Shown here: positions 42,901-51,783 of the stretch, in pieces
Layout: every line of letters starts with the position of its first letter
Position numbering within the stretch: position 1 is the first letter of the stretch
Assembly: GCF_900465315.1 (NCBI RefSeq)
Contig: NZ_UBIX01000016.1
Reading direction: 5' to 3' (one strand)
Source: Asaia bogorensis_B
GTDB taxonomy: Bacteria > Pseudomonadota > Alphaproteobacteria > Acetobacterales > Acetobacteraceae
DNA: 64,000 bases
The notes under the pieces: model-generated
Told to the model about the DNA's origin: nothing
What the model saw: the letters and a program-made list of their open reading frames with translations, nothing else
Databases searched by the model: none
Program-made: the position numbers and the translations under genes

Positions 42901-45624
42901 ATGACGAGACAGGATTATGACCGCCCCGACCCTGACGCCCTGCTGCGTCAGGGCTGCGGCGAAAGACGCCGGGGACGGCTGAAAATCTTTCTCGGCGCGG
43001 CGCCAGGTGTCGGCAAGACATTCGAAATGCTGAGCAGCGCCCGGCATCTGATGCAGGAGGGGGTCGACCTGGCAATCGGCGTGGTGGAAACGCATGGCCG
43101 TGCTGAAACACAGGCGCTTGTCGAGGGCCTGCCTGTCATCGCGGCCGGTTCCGTCGCCTATCGCGGTCAGATCCTGCGCGAGATGGATCTCGATGCCATT
43201 CTCGCCCGGCGCCCCACCCTCGCTCTTGTCGATGAACTGGCACACAGCAACGCGCCCGGCTCCCGCCATCCAAAGCGGTGGATGGATGTCGAGGAGCTGC
43301 TCAATGCGGGGATCGATGTTTTCACCACCGTCAATATCCAGCACCTTGAAAGCCTGAATGATATCGTAGCCTCGATCACCCGGGTGCGCGTGCGCGAGAC
43401 CGTGCCCGACCATGTGATTGAAAGCGCCGATGAGCTCGAACTGGTTGATCTGACACCGAGCGACCTGCTGCAGCGCATGCGCGATGGAAAGATCTATGCA
43501 CCCCAAACGGCAGGCCGGGCGCTGCTGCATTATTTCTCGCCCGGCAACCTGACCGCCCTGCGCGAACTGGCCTTGCGCCAGACAGCCCAGCAGGTGGACG
43601 CGCAGCTGGTCGATCACATGAAGGCCAACGCCATAGCGGGGCCCTGGGCGGCCGGTGAACGCGTGATGGTTTGCCTGACCCTGCAGGATGGCGATGCAGG
43701 TCTTGTGCGCTACGGCAAGAGACTAGCCGACCGGCTTCATGCGCCCTGGATCGTTCTGCATGTGGAAACCAGCCGCGACCTGACCGAGGAGGCCCGCGCA
43801 CGCATGGCCTCACAAATGCATCTCGCGCAATCGCTCGGTGCAGAGACGGTAACTGTGCCCGGGCATGATATTGCCCTTGATGCCCTGGCCTATGCCCGCG
43901 CCCAGAATGTGACGCAGATTGTCGCGGCGCATCCGGCGGGCACGGGTTGGCTCGGCCGGCTGAGGCAGCTTATCGGTCGATCAACGACCGAACGACTGAT
44001 TCAGCGCTCGGAGAATTTTCCGGTTCATGTCGTCCCCCGTTCAGGCGAGGCGATGGACCACCGGATCTACGAAAATGTCCCCCCGCGCCTTTCTCCCTAT
44101 CTGGCGAGCACGGCCATCGTCCTCTGTGCTCTGGGGCTGGCCCTGCTGCTTCGGCAGGGTTTCGAGGTCAGTAATGTGTCACTGGCCTTTCTGACCGCCA
44201 TATTGGGTGTGGCCGTGGCCTACGGGCTTGGTCCCTCGCTCTGGGCATCCATTTTCGGCATGCTGTGCTTCAACTTCTTTTTCCTGCCGCCGCTTTATAC
44301 CCTGACCATTGCGGCCCCCGATAATGTCGTGGCGCTGTTCTTCTTTTTTGCGACGGCGTTGATTGCAGGCAATCTGGGCGCACGCGTACGCAGTCAGGCT
44401 GTTGTGGCGCGCCACCGTGCAGAGATCACCCAGTCACTCTATCGTTTCAGCCGCACCATCACCGGCATGTCCACGCTCGACGACCTGCTCTGCTCTGTCA
44501 CCCGGCAGATTGCGACCCTGCTCGATTGTCATGTCGCGCTGCTCATGCCCGATGGCGGCAGGCTGGCCGTGCAGGCGCAATCGGACACAGCCCACCCCCC
44601 GGGAGAGGACGATCTGGCGGCGGCAAGCTGGGCTTGGAAGCATAGCCGTCTGGCTGGGCGCGGGTCTGACAGCCTTCCCGGCGTGCAATGGCTGTTCATT
44701 CCCCTGCGCACCGCACGTGGGCCCGTGGCTGTGATCGGCCTGTACCGCGAGAAGCAGGGCCAGCTGCTCGATGCCGAGCAGCAGGGCCTGCTGGACGCAC
44801 TGGCGGACCAGACGGCCTCGGCCCTCGAAAGCCTGCTGCTGACCCGTGATCTCGACAGGGTACGCCTGGAAGCCGAGACGGACAGGCTGCGCGGGGCCCT
44901 TCTGACCTCCATCTCCCATGATCTGCGCACCCCGCTCGCCTCCATTCTGGGAGCGGCATCGAGCCTGCGCGATTATGGCGAGGTACTGGGAGAGGAAGGA
45001 AGAGGCGAACTTCTTTCGACCCTGACGGATGAGGCCGAACGCCTGAACCGCTTCGTGGGTAATCTGCTCGACATGACACGGATTGAAGCCGGCGCCCTCC
45101 CCCTGCGCCATGACAGTGTGGACTGCGCCGAGGTGGCGGCGACAGCCCTCGCACGCGCGGCGAAACTACTGGAGCATCATCACGTCACCCTCGATACCGC
45201 ATCGACCCTCCCCATGCTCGATCTCGATGCCGTGCTGCTGGAGCAATGTCTGTTCAATATCCTCGACAATGCAGCAAAATATACTCCCGCAGAAACTGCT
45301 ATCACCCTGCGTCTTACCACGCGCCATTCACGGCTCGTGATCGCGATTGAAGACGAAGGGCCGGGATTTGGTGATCGTGATCCAGCAGAGATTTTTGGCA
45401 AGTTTACACGCTTTGCCGCTGCCGATACGGCCCGCGCAGGGACGGGCCTCGGACTCGCCATTGCGCGTGGCTTTGTCGAGGCAATGGGCGGCGACATTCA
45501 GGCCGCGAACCGAACGGACAGGCAAGGAGCAGTTTTTACGCTGCACTTTCCGCTGCCAGCCGCACAGGCGATAAGCCCGATCATGGCCGGTGTGGAGACA
45601 CGTGACACAGGAAGGCCCTCGTGA
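42901..45624 (+). CDS. kdpD: Sensor histidine kinase KdpD
   Basis: A 907-residue kinase. The N-terminal cytoplasmic KdpD domain has a Walker motif in FLGAAPGVGKTFEML, followed by a Usp-like domain, four membrane helices (about 400-490), a GAF-like region and the HisKA/ATPase core. The phospho-acceptor H673 is in SISHDLRTPL, the same number as in E. coli, and GTGLGLAIARGFVEAMGG is the G-box. The ATG at 42901 is used for its AGGGA site and family match; the open frame continues upstream through the kdpC-kdpD hairpin. Confidence 0.95.
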   Translation: MTRQDYDRPDPDALLRQGCGERRRGRLKIFLGAAPGVGKTFEMLSSARHLMQEGVDLAIGVVETHGRAETQALVEGLPVIAAGSVAYRGQILREMDLDAILARRPTLALVDELAHSNAPGSRHPKRWMDVEELLNAGIDVFTTVNIQHLESLNDIVASITRVRVRETVPDHVIESADELELVDLTPSDLLQRMRDGKIYAPQTAGRALLHYFSPGNLTALRELALRQTAQQVDAQLVDHMKANAIAGPWAAGERVMVCLTLQDGDAGLVRYGKRLADRLHAPWIVLHVETSRDLTEEARARMASQMHLAQSLGAETVTVPGHDIALDALAYARAQNVTQIVAAHPAGTGWLGRLRQLIGRSTTERLIQRSENFPVHVVPRSGEAMDHRIYENVPPRLSPYLASTAIVLCALGLALLLRQGFEVSNVSLAFLTAILGVAVAYGLGPSLWASIFGMLCFNFFFLPPLYTLTIAAPDNVVALFFFFATALIAGNLGARVRSQAVVARHRAEITQSLYRFSRTITGMSTLDDLLCSVTRQIATLLDCHVALLMPDGGRLAVQAQSDTAHPPGEDDLAAASWAWKHSRLAGRGSDSLPGVQWLFIPLRTARGPVAVIGLYREKQGQLLDAEQQGLLDALADQTASALESLLLTRDLDRVRLEAETDRLRGALLTSISHDLRTPLASILGAASSLRDYGEVLGEEGRGELLSTLTDEAERLNRFVGNLLDMTRIEAGALPLRHDSVDCAEVAATALARAAKLLEHHHVTLDTASTLPMLDLDAVLLEQCLFNILDNAAKYTPAETAITLRLTTRHSRLVIAIEDEGPGFGDRDPAEIFGKFTRFAAADTARAGTGLGLAIARGFVEAMGGDIQAANRTDRQGAVFTLHFPLPAAQAISPIMAGVETRDTGRPS

Positions 45625-45651
45625 GAGCCCTCCTCTCAGGCGAAGCGGTTC

Positions 45652-45676
45652 CCCTGCGGGCAATCTTGTCGCAGGG
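45652..45676 (+). repeat. Hairpin in the kdpD-kdpE gap
   Basis: CCCTGCG (45652-45658) and CGCAGGG (45670-45676) form a perfect 7-bp stem in the 126-base gap between kdpD and kdpE. Such a gap is unusual, because these genes usually overlap. A second small stem (GAGAG/CTCTC) lies just before it. Confidence 0.45.
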
Positions 45677-45750
45677 TATGTCCCGTGAACATCAACAGCG
45701 CCAGAGACACGGCCCATGCCTTATCCGATCCTGCCTGAAGTACCCGCCTC

Positions 45751-46443
45751 ATGAGTGCCCCGATCCTTCTTGTTGTTGACGATGAACCCGCCATCCGCAG
45801 GTTGCTGCGCACCACGCTTGCCAGTCAGTCATGGCGCGTACTCGAAGCCGGAACAGGCGACAACGCGCTGCGCGTGGCCAGTGAAACGCCACCTGACCTT
45901 GTCCTGCTGGATCTGGGTCTGCCCGACCATGACGGGATTGAAATCCTGCGCAGGCTGAGGGAAATGCACCCGGCGCTTCCTGTCGTGATCCTTTCCGTAC
46001 GCGATGATGAGCGAGGAAAGGTTGCAGCCCTTGAGGCAGGAGCCGATGACTATGTGACCAAGCCGTTCAGCATGGCAGAACTCGTGGCCCGCCTGCGCAA
46101 TGCGCTGCGCCATGCCTTGCAGCAACAGGGGACAACGCCCCTCTTCACCTCAGGTGACCTGTCGATCGATCTGGTGAAACGACAAATCTTCCGTGCCGGG
46201 GTTGAGCTGAAATTCTCCCCACGGGAATGGGATATCCTGAGGATGCTCGTGCGCTATGCCGGGCGCGTTCTGACGCATCGCACGATCATGAGCGAATTAT
46301 GGGGTGCAAGCGGCGATGTGCAGCAATTGCGGGTCTATATCCGGCAAATCAGGCAGAAGATCGAGACCGACCCGGAACAGCCTCGCCATATCATCACCGA
46401 AACAGGCATTGGCTACCGGTTGGTTCAGACGGAATTGCTGTAG
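45751..46443 (+). CDS. kdpE: Response regulator KdpE
   Basis: A 230-residue OmpR-type regulator with receiver domain (phospho-Asp54 in VLLDLGLPDHDGIE, Lys in VTKPFS) and C-terminal winged helix (about 130-228; FSPREWDILRMLVRYAGRVLTH region). It activates kdpFABC when KdpD signals low K+. The 126-base spacing from kdpD contains hairpins. Confidence 0.95.
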   Translation: MSAPILLVVDDEPAIRRLLRTTLASQSWRVLEAGTGDNALRVASETPPDLVLLDLGLPDHDGIEILRRLREMHPALPVVILSVRDDERGKVAALEAGADDYVTKPFSMAELVARLRNALRHALQQQGTTPLFTSGDLSIDLVKRQIFRAGVELKFSPREWDILRMLVRYAGRVLTHRTIMSELWGASGDVQQLRVYIRQIRQKIETDPEQPRHIITETGIGYRLVQTELL

Positions 46444-47111
46444 AGACTGGATGGCAGATCGCTGGCGGATCACGAACGACCTGGTTGCGTATTCCACATG
46501 AGGGGCCTCTCCTTCTCAAGCATATTCACCCTCCTGCCATGAGACCTTTCTCTCTCGTTCCCGATACGACGAGAGAAAGCAGGCAGCCCTGTCAATTTGT
46601 GCGACCGGGCAATCCTGCGCCCGATAGACCTCAGGAAACAACCGACATAAAGGACGAGGCGGATAGTGCAGTAGGCTCAATAAAATGCCCGGTTATCAGA
46701 GAAGATTGATCTTTCAGGGCTGATACATCGAGGCTATGCTGACCAAAAAATAACCGCATGGAACTGAAAAAGACGGTGCGCTGCGCGCAATCTGCTCATG
46801 GTTGGTCAGGTCCCGGGGACAAACGACCCCGGATCCGTAATTTCCGAACTCTTTCCCAGATTTATGCTCGTTGTCGACATGAACTGTGCCGCACATAAGT
46901 TGAGAGCAGGAGAGATAATTCCGCTCAGGCTGCACAGCCTGCAGTATCACCGGGTCGCGTATCTGACTGATGAAATTAAAGCTCTCCGCCATTTTGGCGT
47001 AACAAACGAAGCCCTCTGATAACAGTGTCAAGGCGACAGCCAGATTTTCCTCTCGTTATAGATGTGCCGGGAAACTGGAAGTCATCTTACGTCCCGTCGC
47101 GCCTTGAAATC
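46444..47111. other. Gap downstream of kdpE
   Basis: 668 bases, visibly more AT-rich from about 46650. Open frames exist on both strands (46798-47019 plus, 73 codons; 46714-47031 minus, 105 codons), but neither has a convincing ribosome site or recognisable sequence. An inverted repeat (46546-46554 with 46571-46579) may end the kdp transcript. No gene is called here. Confidence 0.45.
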
Positions 47112-48077
47112 TTATGTCCGTTCGCGCTCCCCGCCTCCTGCCAAAGCCCGCGCGTACAGAGCGCACAGCGCTGCTGAGTCAAGCCTCGCCTCAATGCTGT
47201 CGGCCCGGCTGGTCAGCAGGATGGGCACCTTGGCACCAAGCACGATACCGCCCGAACTCGCCTGCCCGAGAAAGCTGAGCGCCTTGACCACGATGTTCCC
47301 GGCTTCGAGGTCCGGTACAACGAGGATCTGGGCGCGGCCAGCGACGGGCGAGGTCAGCTTCTTGATGGATGCTGCCTGCGGGTCCACCGCACCATCCATA
47401 GCAAGCGGACCATCAAGGACCGCTCCCGTTATTTCGCCGCGTTCGGCCATCTTGCTCAGGCAGGCCGCATCGAGCGTACCCTGAATACGCGGATTGATGG
47501 TCTCCACAGCGGAAAGGATCGCCACACGCGGCGCGCCATAGCCAAGACCGTGATGAAGGTCGATCGCATTCTGCACGATGTGCTGCTTGGTCACGAGGTC
47601 GGGGGTAATATTGATGGCGGCATCGGTCACGAAAAGCGGTTCAGTGCGCCCCGCTACCGTGACCATGAACACATGGCTCATGCGGCGTGATGTCCGCAGG
47701 CCACTCTCCTGTGCAACCACACCATGCATCAATGTGTCTGTGTGCAGGCTGCCCTTGGCGAGACCCTGGACCTCGCCTGCATGAACAAGGCCAATCGCGA
47801 CCTGCACGGCGCGCTCTGGTGTTTCGGCCTCGACAATCCGGCAAGACGTCACCGAAAGCCCAGCCTCCTGCGCCGCACCGGCGATAAGGGCAGGATCACC
47901 CACAAGAACCGGCTCCAGCACGCCATGTCGGGCCGCCTCGATGGCACCGGCAAGGGCATGCCCCTCACAGGGCCACACAATCGCATAGGGCACGGCACCC
48001 AGCCCGGCAGCTTTGGCAATCATCCCGTCGAAAATCGTCCTGCGCGTAAAGGAGGCAGGGGTAAACACTGTCGTCAT
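47112..48077 (-). CDS. Phosphate acetyl/butyryltransferase
   Basis: A 321-residue phosphotransacylase. It has EGHALAGAIEAARHGVLEPV early, LAKGSLHTDTLMHGVV, a KQHIVQNAIDLHHGLGYG segment and SSGGIVLGAKVPILLTSRADS near the end. It interconverts acyl-CoA and acyl-phosphate; with the PFOR upstream in the same operon, acetyl-CoA to acetyl-phosphate is the likely reaction. The family also includes phosphate butyryltransferases. The ATG at 48077 has AAGAAGG upstream. No acetate kinase gene is in the window. Confidence 0.87.
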   Translation of the reverse strand: MTTVFTPASFTRRTIFDGMIAKAAGLGAVPYAIVWPCEGHALAGAIEAARHGVLEPVLVGDPALIAGAAQEAGLSVTSCRIVEAETPERAVQVAIGLVHAGEVQGLAKGSLHTDTLMHGVVAQESGLRTSRRMSHVFMVTVAGRTEPLFVTDAAINITPDLVTKQHIVQNAIDLHHGLGYGAPRVAILSAVETINPRIQGTLDAACLSKMAERGEITGAVLDGPLAMDGAVDPQAASIKKLTSPVAGRAQILVVPDLEAGNIVVKALSFLGQASSGGIVLGAKVPILLTSRADSIEARLDSAALCALYARALAGGGERERT

Positions 48078-48136
48078 CGCGCGACCTTCTTCCGGTTCGT
48101 TTCTCTGTCTGGTCTCAGGAGGGCAGGTTTGTGCGG

Positions 48137-51100
48137 TCACTGCACATCCTCCCAGTGAGGCAGGAAACGCCTGCCATCGCGTGAGGCCATGTCCTCATAC
48201 AGGCGATAGCGTTCCAGCGCGGCGGCCTGCGCCTGATGCAGTAAGTGCTCTGCCTGCTCCGGATTGGTTCGCGAGAGGGTTTTGTAGCGCAGTTCGCGAT
48301 AGGCATATTCCTCGAACGGCAGACGCGGGCGTGTTGAGTCGAGCTGGAACGGGTTAAGCCCTTCCTTGCGCATGGCCGGATCGAAACGGAACAGCGGCCA
48401 GTATCCGCTGGCCACCGCCCTGGCCTGCTGCTTCATGCCGTCGCGCATGTCGATGCCGTGGGCAATGCACTGCGAATAGGCAATGATCAGCGACGGACCG
48501 TCATGCGCCTCGGCCTCGCGTATGGCCGTCAAGGCCTGCTCGGGGTTGGCCCCAAGGGCAATCTGCGCCACATATACGTTGCCATAGGAGACCGCCTGCA
48601 ACCCCAGATCCTTGCGTGGCACGCGCTTGCCGGAGGCGGCGAATTTTGCTGAGGCACCAAGCGGCGTGGCTTTGGAGGATTGCCCGCCCGTGTTGGAATA
48701 AACCTCGGTATCCAGCACCAGAATATTGACGTTCCGGTCCTGAGCCAGAACATGGTCGAGGCCACCATAGCCAATATCGTAGGCCCAGCCATCACCGCCG
48801 ATGATCCATACCGAGCGTTTTACAAGGTGATCGGCAACCGACAGCAGCATGACCGCCGATTTATCAGCAGAGCCCTCGAGTTTTCCCTTCAGGGCTGCCA
48901 CGCGGTCGCGCTGGATGGCATAGTCCCATTCATCTTCCTGCGGGGCATCGAGCAAGGCATCGGCAAGATCGCCACCGATCGTCTCACGCAAGCCTGCAAC
49001 CAGATCGCGCGCCAGTTCGGTCTGCTTGTCGATAGCCAGCCTGAAGCCAAGGCCAAACTCCGCATTGTCCTCAAACAGCGAATTCGACCATGCTACGCCA
49101 CGGCCCTGCGCATTTGCCTTCCATGGATGGGCCGGCGTGTTACCCGCAAAAATGGCAGAGCAGCCTGTTGCATTGGCAATCTGGAGACGATCGCCGAAAA
49201 GCTGCGAGACAAGCTTGAGATAGGGTGTTTCACCACACCCGGCACACGCCCCACTGAACTCGAAAAGCGGCTCGAAAAACTGTACGCCTCTTACGGTGGT
49301 GGGATTGACCTGATTGCGATCCATTTCCGGAATGGTCTCGAAAAAGCTCATGCCGGCCCGCTCACGGTCGAGCAGAGGCAGCTTTTCAGTCATGTTGATG
49401 GCGCGCTTCTGTGTCTGTGCATCGATCGAGGGGCAATTATCCACGCACACGCCGCAACCTGTGCAGTCTTCAACATAAAACTGAAGGGTGTAGCGCGTCT
49501 CGGGGTAACCACGGGCATTGACTGGCGCTGACCGGAAACCCGTGGGCGCCCCCTCCAGCTGGGCCTCGTCATAGGTCTTGGCGCGTATCACGCTATGAGG
49601 GCACACAATGCTGCACTGCCCACACTGGATGCAGGAATCCGGCTCCCATACAGGGACCTCGATAGCGATATTGCGTTTCTCATACCGCGTCGTGCCCCCG
49701 GGAAACGTGCCATCAACCGGCATGGCACTGACGGGTATCAGTTCACCGCGCCCCGCCATAATCTCTGCTGTGACCCGGTGTACAAATTCCGGGGCCTCGG
49801 CGGGCACAATGGCAGGCATCGGGCGCGTTCCCTGAGCCTGCGCCGGGACAGATACCTCATGAAGCGCTGACAAGGCGGTATCAACAGCCTTGTTGTTGAG
49901 GGCGACAATTTTCTCGCCCTTTGCGCCGTAGGATTTGCGAATGAAAGCCTTGATGGCGCTGATTGCCTCTGCTTCGGGCAAAACCTTTGCGAGATGGAAG
50001 AAGCAGGTTTGCAGCAGGGTGTTGATGCGTGGCCCGAGACCGATCTCGAGCGCGACACTGGACGCATCGATCACATAGAAGCGCAACTTCTTGGCAATAA
50101 TCTGATCCTGAACCTTGCGCGGCAGGCGCTCCCAGACCGTGTCCGGACCGAAAGGCGAATTCAGAAGGAAAATACCCCCCGGATTGGCGGCACCCAGGAT
50201 GTCGCGCCGAAACAGGAACTCGAATTTGTGACACGCGACGAAATCTGCATGCCGAATCAGATAGGGCGCGTTGATGGGGCTGGTGCCAAAACGCAGATGC
50301 GATGCCGTTTCTGCGCCCGATTTGTGGGAATCATAATCGAAATAGGCCTGGGCATAATGCCCGTCGATTTCTCCGATGATCTCAACGCTGTTCTTGTTGG
50401 CGCCCACCGTGCCATCCGCGCCAAGCCCATAAAACAGACAACGCGTCATGTTCCTGGGTTCGATATCGATCGTCTCGTCGAATTCGAGGCTCAGATTCGT
50501 CACATCATCGATGAGACCGACCGTAAAGACGGGGCTAGGGTCGGGCTTCGTCAGTTCGTCATAAACCGCCTTGACCATACCGGGGTGGAAATCGCGTGAC
50601 GACAGGCCATAACGCCCGCCAATAACACGCGGCATGTGAGGGAATTTCCCCGTAGCCACCGCTTCGGCCAGTACACCCACGATATCCGCATGAAGCGGCT
50701 CCATCGGTGCGCCCGGCTCCTTGGTGCGATCCAGCACCGCAATACGTTCTACTGTCGGCGGTAATGCTGCAAGAAAGGCTGCAGCGTCGAAAGGCCGGTA
50801 GAGGAGCACCTGAATGGCCCCGCGTTTCTCCTCTGGGTAGCGTTCGTTCATCCATCGCATTGTTTCGCGCACCACTTCGGCACCCGACCCCATCGCGATG
50901 ATGACATGACGTGCATCCTGCGGGCCGTCATAACGGAACAACCCGTACTGGCGCCCCGTCAGTGCTGCAAAGCGGTCCATGGCAGACTGCACGAGAGAGG
51001 GCGTGCGCAGATAATAGGTGTTTACCGCTTCACGCGTCTGGAAATACGTGTCCGGGTTTTGCCAGGTGCCACGAATGAACGGATTATCCGGCGTCAGAGC

Positions 51101-51760
51101 GCGGGCACGATGCGCGTGTACAAGCGTCTCGTCGATCATCGACCGGATCTGGGCATCAGGAACCAGTTTCAGCGAGTTGTATTCGTGAGAGGTCCTGAAG
51201 CCATCCGTGAAATGGATGAATGGCACACGTGAAGCGAGCGTGGCGGTCTGGGCGATAATTGCCAGATCATGTGCTTCCTGCACCGAGGCCGCACCCAGCT
51301 GGGCAAAACCTGTCTGGCGAACGGCCATCAGATCCTGATGATCGCCAAAAATAGACGATGCGCCGGCTGCGAGGGCGCGTGCTGCCACGTGCACCACGGT
51401 CGACGTCAATTCGCCCGCAATCTTGTACAGATTGGGGATCATCAGCAGCAGGCCCTGCGAGGCCGTGAACGTGGTTGTCAGCGCGCCGCTTTGCAAGGCG
51501 CCATGCACACAGCCTGCCGCACCGCCCTCGGCCTGCATTTCCTGCACGATAGGCACATTGCCCCAGAGATTTTTCAGCCCTTCACTGGCCCAGCTATCGG
51601 CTGTCTCGGCCATAGGTGAGGAAGGCGTAATAGGGTAGATTGCGCATATCTCGTTCACGCGATACGCGACGTGAACAACAGCGGAATTCCCGTCCAGAGT
51701 GGTCATTTCACCAGGTTGGGACTTGTCGGATTGCGGGGTGGTGTTTGCGTTATGGCTCAT
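48137..51760 (-). CDS. nifJ: Pyruvate:ferredoxin (flavodoxin) oxidoreductase
   Basis: A 1207-residue single-chain PFOR. It has the pyrimidine-binding N-terminal domain (VNEICAIYPITPSSPMAE) and two ferredoxin-like [4Fe-4S] motifs (CIQCGQCSIVCPHSV; CTGCGVCVDNCPS). The C-terminal TPP-binding domain carries GDGWAYDIGYGGLDHVLAQD, and SNTGGQSSKATPLGA is typical of the NifJ family. It oxidises pyruvate and CoA to acetyl-CoA, CO2 and reduced ferredoxin. The ATG at 51760 is chosen over upstream in-frame starts because the family match begins near there. It is coupled to the flavoprotein upstream. Confidence 0.93.
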   Translation of the reverse strand: MSHNANTTPQSDKSQPGEMTTLDGNSAVVHVAYRVNEICAIYPITPSSPMAETADSWASEGLKNLWGNVPIVQEMQAEGGAAGCVHGALQSGALTTTFTASQGLLLMIPNLYKIAGELTSTVVHVAARALAAGASSIFGDHQDLMAVRQTGFAQLGAASVQEAHDLAIIAQTATLASRVPFIHFTDGFRTSHEYNSLKLVPDAQIRSMIDETLVHAHRARALTPDNPFIRGTWQNPDTYFQTREAVNTYYLRTPSLVQSAMDRFAALTGRQYGLFRYDGPQDARHVIIAMGSGAEVVRETMRWMNERYPEEKRGAIQVLLYRPFDAAAFLAALPPTVERIAVLDRTKEPGAPMEPLHADIVGVLAEAVATGKFPHMPRVIGGRYGLSSRDFHPGMVKAVYDELTKPDPSPVFTVGLIDDVTNLSLEFDETIDIEPRNMTRCLFYGLGADGTVGANKNSVEIIGEIDGHYAQAYFDYDSHKSGAETASHLRFGTSPINAPYLIRHADFVACHKFEFLFRRDILGAANPGGIFLLNSPFGPDTVWERLPRKVQDQIIAKKLRFYVIDASSVALEIGLGPRINTLLQTCFFHLAKVLPEAEAISAIKAFIRKSYGAKGEKIVALNNKAVDTALSALHEVSVPAQAQGTRPMPAIVPAEAPEFVHRVTAEIMAGRGELIPVSAMPVDGTFPGGTTRYEKRNIAIEVPVWEPDSCIQCGQCSIVCPHSVIRAKTYDEAQLEGAPTGFRSAPVNARGYPETRYTLQFYVEDCTGCGVCVDNCPSIDAQTQKRAINMTEKLPLLDRERAGMSFFETIPEMDRNQVNPTTVRGVQFFEPLFEFSGACAGCGETPYLKLVSQLFGDRLQIANATGCSAIFAGNTPAHPWKANAQGRGVAWSNSLFEDNAEFGLGFRLAIDKQTELARDLVAGLRETIGGDLADALLDAPQEDEWDYAIQRDRVAALKGKLEGSADKSAVMLLSVADHLVKRSVWIIGGDGWAYDIGYGGLDHVLAQDRNVNILVLDTEVYSNTGGQSSKATPLGASAKFAASGKRVPRKDLGLQAVSYGNVYVAQIALGANPEQALTAIREAEAHDGPSLIIAYSQCIAHGIDMRDGMKQQARAVASGYWPLFRFDPAMRKEGLNPFQLDSTRPRLPFEEYAYRELRYKTLSRTNPEQAEHLLHQAQAAALERYRLYEDMASRDGRRFLPHWEDVQ

Positions 51761-51783
51761 CGTCTTGTTCTCTTTTCCCGCCT

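Noticed and set aside
46714..47031. Overlapping ORFs on both strands downstream of kdpE (105 and 73 codons)
   Set aside because: No ribosome site or recognisable family on either strand.
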